From NCBI GenBank assembly GCA_017407765.1, contig JAFQVZ010000314.1, forward strand, positions 1-10,285: a DNA stretch of 10,285 nucleotides, in the 5' to 3' direction. Made by a program: the position numbers and the translations under genes. Every line of letters begins with the position of its first letter. Position 1 is the stretch's first letter. The notes beneath the pieces are model-generated. The model searched no databases. It was not told where the DNA came from and saw only the letters and a list, made by a program, of their open reading frames with translations. Shown here one piece after another: positions 8,238 to 10,285 of the stretch. Origin of the DNA: Clostridia bacterium. Its GTDB lineage: Bacteria > Bacillota > Clostridia > Oscillospirales > Butyricicoccaceae.

Positions 8238-9137
8238 TCATCGCATCATATCGATATCTGCCATATCAAGCAGCGCGCGTGCCGCCGGAGTGACATGAGA
8301 TCTCAATGTGAATACCCCGATGCTTCGGGGAGGAAGCGGCTCGGTGTCGAGCTTTACCACCCTTCCCTGCCTGATGGCCTCTGCGGCAAACTGCTCGACA
8401 ACACAGGCGATCCCCAGATTGGCCTCGGCAAAATCTATCATCAGGTCGTGGTTGCCAAGCTCGATGCCGGGGCGCAGAAAGATCCTTCTCTCGCTGAAAA
8501 AATTATCAAGCAGCCTGCGCGAATTGGTCTTGGTCTCAAGAAGGATCAGCTGATGAATGGCCAACTCTTCGAAGGACAGTTTTCTGCCCGTGAGCTTTTT
8601 GGCATATTCGGTTCCGGCAACAAAACAGTCGTTCACCGGCATCTCACCCACTTTATAAACTCCGCTGTCATCAAGGGGCATATTGACAATGGCAAGGTCT
8701 ATATGTCCGCTTCGCAGCAGGTCGATCGTCTCTCGGCTGACGCGGTTAAGTATGCGCAGCTCGATACCGGGATAGGCGCGGCTGAAGCGCTCGAGCACCG
8801 GCAGCAGCAGGTGCTTGGCTATGGTGTCGCCCACTCCGATGCGAAGCTCGCCCGTTTCAAGCGACTGCATCTTGCTCAGCTGGCTTCCGGCCTGCTCGAG
8901 CAGCACCATGGCATTGCTGACATAGCGAAACATCACCTCGCCGTCCTGAGTGAGCGACACCCCCCTTTTGCCCCTGACAAAAAGCTGAGTTCCCAGCGCC
9001 TCTTCAAGGTTTTTTACCGCCTGACTGACGGCGCTCTGGGTAAGAAACAGCTCTTCGGCCGCACCCGTGAAGCTGCCGCAGGCCGCTACCCTATAGAATA
9101 TCCTGTACTGATCGAGTTTTATGTCTGCAATGCCCAT
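8238..9137 (-). CDS. LysR family transcriptional regulator
   Basis: DNA-binding regulator of the LysR type, normally a tetramer whose activity depends on a small effector. The 299-residue length is typical. A winged helix-turn-helix covers residues 7-66, with the recognition region AAEELFLTQSAVSQAVKNLE at 26-45 matching the family well. The effector-binding domain of two periplasmic-binding-like lobes covers about 95-290. The start is supported by AGGAG about 10 bases upstream. It is divergent from the TauE-like gene, and the two share overlapping promoters with a candidate operator, so self-repression and control of the transporter are likely. The S9 operon is downstream on the same strand with no clear terminator between. 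The effector is unknown; a CysL-like sulfur role is conceivable only from the transporter neighbour. Confidence 0.95.
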   Translation of the reverse strand: MGIADIKLDQYRIFYRVAACGSFTGAAEELFLTQSAVSQAVKNLEEALGTQLFVRGKRGVSLTQDGEVMFRYVSNAMVLLEQAGSQLSKMQSLETGELRIGVGDTIAKHLLLPVLERFSRAYPGIELRILNRVSRETIDLLRSGHIDLAIVNMPLDDSGVYKVGEMPVNDCFVAGTEYAKKLTGRKLSFEELAIHQLILLETKTNSRRLLDNFFSERRIFLRPGIELGNHDLMIDFAEANLGIACVVEQFAAEAIRQGRVVKLDTEPLPPRSIGVFTLRSHVTPAARALLDMADIDMMR

Positions 9138-9177
9138 GATATCAATTCTCCTAATGTCTTATATTAAAAAGATTAAT

Positions 9178-9206
9178 TTTACTAATGCCTATATCTGCAG
9201 TATAAT
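9178..9206 (+). promoter_or_regulatory. Divergent promoter toward tauE / short leader RNA
   Basis: Plus strand: -35 TTTACT (9178-9183, four of six), 17-base spacer, consensus -10 TATAAT (9201-9206). The predicted start is near 9213. Transcripts would meet the terminator at 9273-9306 before reaching the TauE-like gene. Confidence 0.7.
9190..9204. promoter_or_regulatory. Candidate LysR operator
   Basis: TATA-N7-TATA inverted repeat containing the palindrome CTGCAG. It has the T-N11-A spacing (T9190 to A9202, T9192 to A9204) typical of LysR-type binding sites. It covers both -10 boxes of the overlapping divergent promoters, where bound LysR would affect both. The AT-richness means the match could be chance. 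Confidence 0.4.
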
Positions 9207-9227
9207 GTACTCACGATGAATTATCAA
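9199..9227 (-). promoter_or_regulatory. lysR promoter, sigma-A type
   Basis: Minus strand: -35 TTGATA (complement of 9222-9227), 17-base spacer, -10 TATACT (complement of 9199-9204). Each box matches consensus at five of six bases. Its -10 overlaps the -10 of the opposite promoter at 9178-9206. Confidence 0.75.
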
Positions 9228-9306
9228 CCGGCTTTAGCAGAAAAGGGCCGGGAAACCTCTCCTTTAATAAACAAAAAAGACGCCTTTACGGGAGGGCGTC
9301 TTTTTT
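9213..9306 (+). ncRNA. Candidate short terminated leader RNA or small RNA
   Basis: A consensus promoter at 9178-9206 and a strong terminator at 9273-9306 define a transcript of about 94 nt upstream of the TauE-like gene. Inside it, ccggc at about 9229-9233 can pair with gccgg at 9247-9251 around a 14-base loop. It could be an attenuated 5' leader of the transporter gene or an independent small RNA. I do not recognise a known riboswitch class. The ends are inferred from the promoter and terminator only. Confidence 0.4.
9273..9306 (+). terminator. Strong intrinsic terminator upstream of the TauE-like gene
   Basis: The stem gacgccttt (9279-9287) pairs with gagggcgtc (9292-9300) around an ACGG tetraloop, with two G-T wobbles. 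It is flanked by six A before (9273-9278) and six T after (9301-9306), so it could work on both strands. It sits between two divergent genes, where no coding transcript needs ending, which suggests attenuation or a separate short RNA. Confidence 0.85.
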
Positions 9307-9319
9307 GTATTTACAGGGC

Positions 9320-9348
9320 TTGTTTTTTGACTGCAATGCCTTTATGAT
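9320..9348 (+). promoter_or_regulatory. Candidate proximal promoter of the TauE-like gene
   Basis: TTGTTT (9320-9325), 17-base spacer, TATGAT (9343-9348, five of six). The predicted start near 9355 lies past the terminator and leaves a leader of about 27 nt with the AAAGG site. If active, it would express the transporter independently of the upstream terminated transcript. Confidence 0.45.
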
Positions 9349-9381
9349 AAAACTATCCAAAATCTGAAAGGAAAACCATTT

Positions 9382-10104
9382 ATGCTGGAAACTGTTTTTC
9401 TCGGCGGTATGTCCATGGCCTCTTCACTTCTGCAGTCGGTCACCGGCTTTGGCTTTGCTATAATCATGATGGCCATAATGCCGCTGTTCCTGCCCTATCA
9501 GTCGGCCCTGGGCATTTCAACGATCCTCTCGGCCACTCTCAATGCCGTCATCCTTCGCCGATGCTGGAGAGACATAGATATCAAGCAGCTGTGGCTGCCC
9601 GTGCTGTTCTGCCTCTGCGGCTCAAGCTTCGGCACATTTCTCATGGCAAGCAACCCCTCGCCGGTCTATAAGCGTGCGCTGGGTGTATTTCTTATTTTTC
9701 TTGCCATCTGGCTCTATTTCTTCAGCGACCGCGTAAGGATCAAGCCCACTACCCTCAGCGCCGGCATTGCGGGCGTCATCTCGGGCCTGTGCGGCGGGCT
9801 GTTCTCTGTAAACGGACCTCCCATGGTTCTTTATTTCATCTCGGTCATCGAAAACAAGCGCACATATATGGCAACCATACAGTGCTACTTCCTGATAAAC
9901 AACATCTATCTGCTGATCGTCAGGACCGTGCTTGACCTTATGCCGGGCGGCATACTAATCTCGTCGCTTTGGGGCCTCGGAGGACTTATTCTTGGAAGCT
10001 TCCTTGGCGGAAAGATTTTCGACAAGCTTGACGGCGACAAGCTCAAGGGCTTTGTCTATATCTTCATGGCTCTTTCGGGCGCATGGATCGCCATCAACGG
10101 ATAA
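9382..10104 (+). CDS. TauE/SafE family (sulfite exporter-like) membrane transporter
   Basis: Polytopic inner-membrane protein of the TauE/SafE (former DUF81) family, whose members are thought to move small anions such as sulfite or organosulfonates. The substrate here is not known. It has 240 residues with about seven to eight hydrophobic segments, roughly at 3-19, 22-38, 42-58, 69-88, 98-115, 125-152, 163-181, 189-209 and 220-238; neighbouring ones may be single bent helices. Family-type motifs are TGFGFA at 21-26 and GGLFSVNGPPMVLYF at 138-152. The ATG follows AAAGG with a spacer of about 10 bases. It is divergent from lysR, which probably controls it, and ends at a bidirectional terminator. 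Its codon use differs from its neighbours: TCA at residues 15, 46 and 81 and CTA at 192, plus several ATA. Confidence 0.92.
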   Translation: MLETVFLGGMSMASSLLQSVTGFGFAIIMMAIMPLFLPYQSALGISTILSATLNAVILRRCWRDIDIKQLWLPVLFCLCGSSFGTFLMASNPSPVYKRALGVFLIFLAIWLYFFSDRVRIKPTTLSAGIAGVISGLCGGLFSVNGPPMVLYFISVIENKRTYMATIQCYFLINNIYLLIVRTVLDLMPGGILISSLWGLGGLILGSFLGGKIFDKLDGDKLKGFVYIFMALSGAWIAING

Positions 10105-10112
10105 ATATACCA

Positions 10113-10140
10113 AAACCCCCGCTTCAGTCAGCGGGGGTTT
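10113..10140. terminator. Bidirectional terminator between convergent genes
   Basis: The arms aaacccccgc (10113-10122) and gcgggggttt (10131-10140) form a perfect 10-bp stem with an 8-base loop. T-tracts follow on both strands. It lies 8 bases after the TauE-like stop and 7 bases past the stop of the convergent gene at 10148, so it serves both. Confidence 0.92.
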
Positions 10141-10147
10141 GATCATG

Positions 10148-10285
10148 TCAGTCAATAAAAGAGAAGCCTTCCCAGACAGGTCTGCCCGAATAGCGGATGG
10201 CATCGGCCTCGCCGTGAAGCACTTTGAGCACCGAATATGCCATAGCATGCTGCTCCATCTCGCCGGGATATACCGTAATGGGAGC
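10148..10285 (-). CDS. buk: Probable butyrate kinase, C-terminal end (partial)
   Basis: The last 45 residues of a protein whose start lies beyond the right window edge; the TGA stop is at 10148-10150. The visible text APITVYPGEMEQHAMAYSVL, then KVLHGEADAIRY, resembles the C-terminus of butyrate kinases of the acetokinase family, which usually read like APV-VYPGE-E--ALA-GALRVL-GEEEA--Y. Butyrate kinase is cytoplasmic and makes butyrate and ATP from butyryl phosphate and ADP, the last step of one butyrate fermentation route. About 13 residues follow the usual end (SGRPVWEGFSFID), so it may be a variant or a branched-chain acid kinase. The assignment rests on recall of the family motif over a short piece. 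It is convergent with the TauE-like gene and shares its terminator. Confidence 0.7.
   Translation of the reverse strand, partial: APITVYPGEMEQHAMAYSVLKVLHGEADAIRYSGRPVWEGFSFID

Noticed and set aside
163..9167. Very long plus-strand open frames opposite proS, the three S9 genes and lysR (327-695 codons)
   Set aside because: They share codon boundaries with the minus-strand genes and stay open only because those genes avoid TTA, CTA and TCA codons. Their products have no recognisable domains, whereas the minus-strand proteins have intact family motifs.
9279..9300. ACGG tetraloop in the terminator hairpin, suggestive of a mini-ykkC (guanidine-II) riboswitch
   Set aside because: That class needs two hairpins with ACGR loops. 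The only other upstream ACGA (9213-9216) is not closed by a stem, and the transporter is not a known guanidine exporter type.
9216..9347. Small plus-strand open frame of 43 codons just after the predicted start near 9213
   Set aside because: It has no ribosome binding site, would be almost leaderless, and runs straight through the terminator hairpin and its T-tract. No protein-like features are seen.
9955..10248. Minus-strand open frame of 97 codons over the tauE end and the terminator
   Set aside because: It crosses the strong bidirectional terminator and overlaps the tauE coding end and the butyrate kinase-like tail in another frame. It shows no domain or start signal.
1..10285. CRISPR arrays, insertion sequences, tRNA or rRNA genes, phage or defence genes
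   Set aside because: I looked for short regular repeats, transposase-like products, terminal inverted repeats and RNA gene signatures and saw none that could be supported.

Overview
The window looks like chromosomal DNA of a low-to-mid GC Bacillota, probably an anaerobic gut-type Clostridium relative. The basis is strong GGAG-type ribosome binding sites, sigma-A-like -35/-10 boxes in AT-rich gaps, hairpin plus T-tract terminators, a short clostridial-type SecG, an archaeal/eukaryote-like (type 3) ProRS and what appears to be the end of a butyrate kinase. Genus cannot be fixed from the sequence alone.

Layout. 1-231: no intact gene. It holds an exact 97-base direct repeat of the proS 3' end (1-97 and 192-288) and GC-rich inverted repeats between the copies. 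232-1671 (-): proS, prolyl-tRNA synthetase. 1760-1993 (-): secG, with a good promoter at 2046-2074. 2103-2143: strong terminator of the next transcription unit. 2167-8130 (-): three tandem paralogous S9-family serine peptidases, called S9-A (6148-8130, first transcribed), S9-B (4174-6129) and S9-C (2167-4131), with a promoter at 8171-8199. 8238-9137 (-): LysR-type regulator. 9138-9381: divergent control region with overlapping back-to-back promoters, a candidate operator, and a terminator that would end a transcript of about 95 nt before the next gene. 9382-10104 (+): TauE/SafE-family membrane transporter. 10113-10140: bidirectional terminator. 10148-10285 (-): C-terminal end of a probable butyrate kinase, cut by the window edge.

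How they work together. proS and secG are housekeeping genes. The three peptidases form one operon of cytoplasmic peptide-degrading enzymes (no signal peptides), all with intact Ser-Asp-His triads. The LysR regulator and the TauE-like exporter form a classic divergent regulator/target pair. LysR also lies directly upstream of the peptidase operon on the same strand, with no obvious terminator between, so some read-through is possible.

I found no clear evidence of a new defence, mobile or other undescribed system. The points most worth a second look are the intact triplicated peptidase operon, the short terminated transcript between lysR and tauE, and the exact repeat of the proS tail, which may be biological or an assembly artefact.
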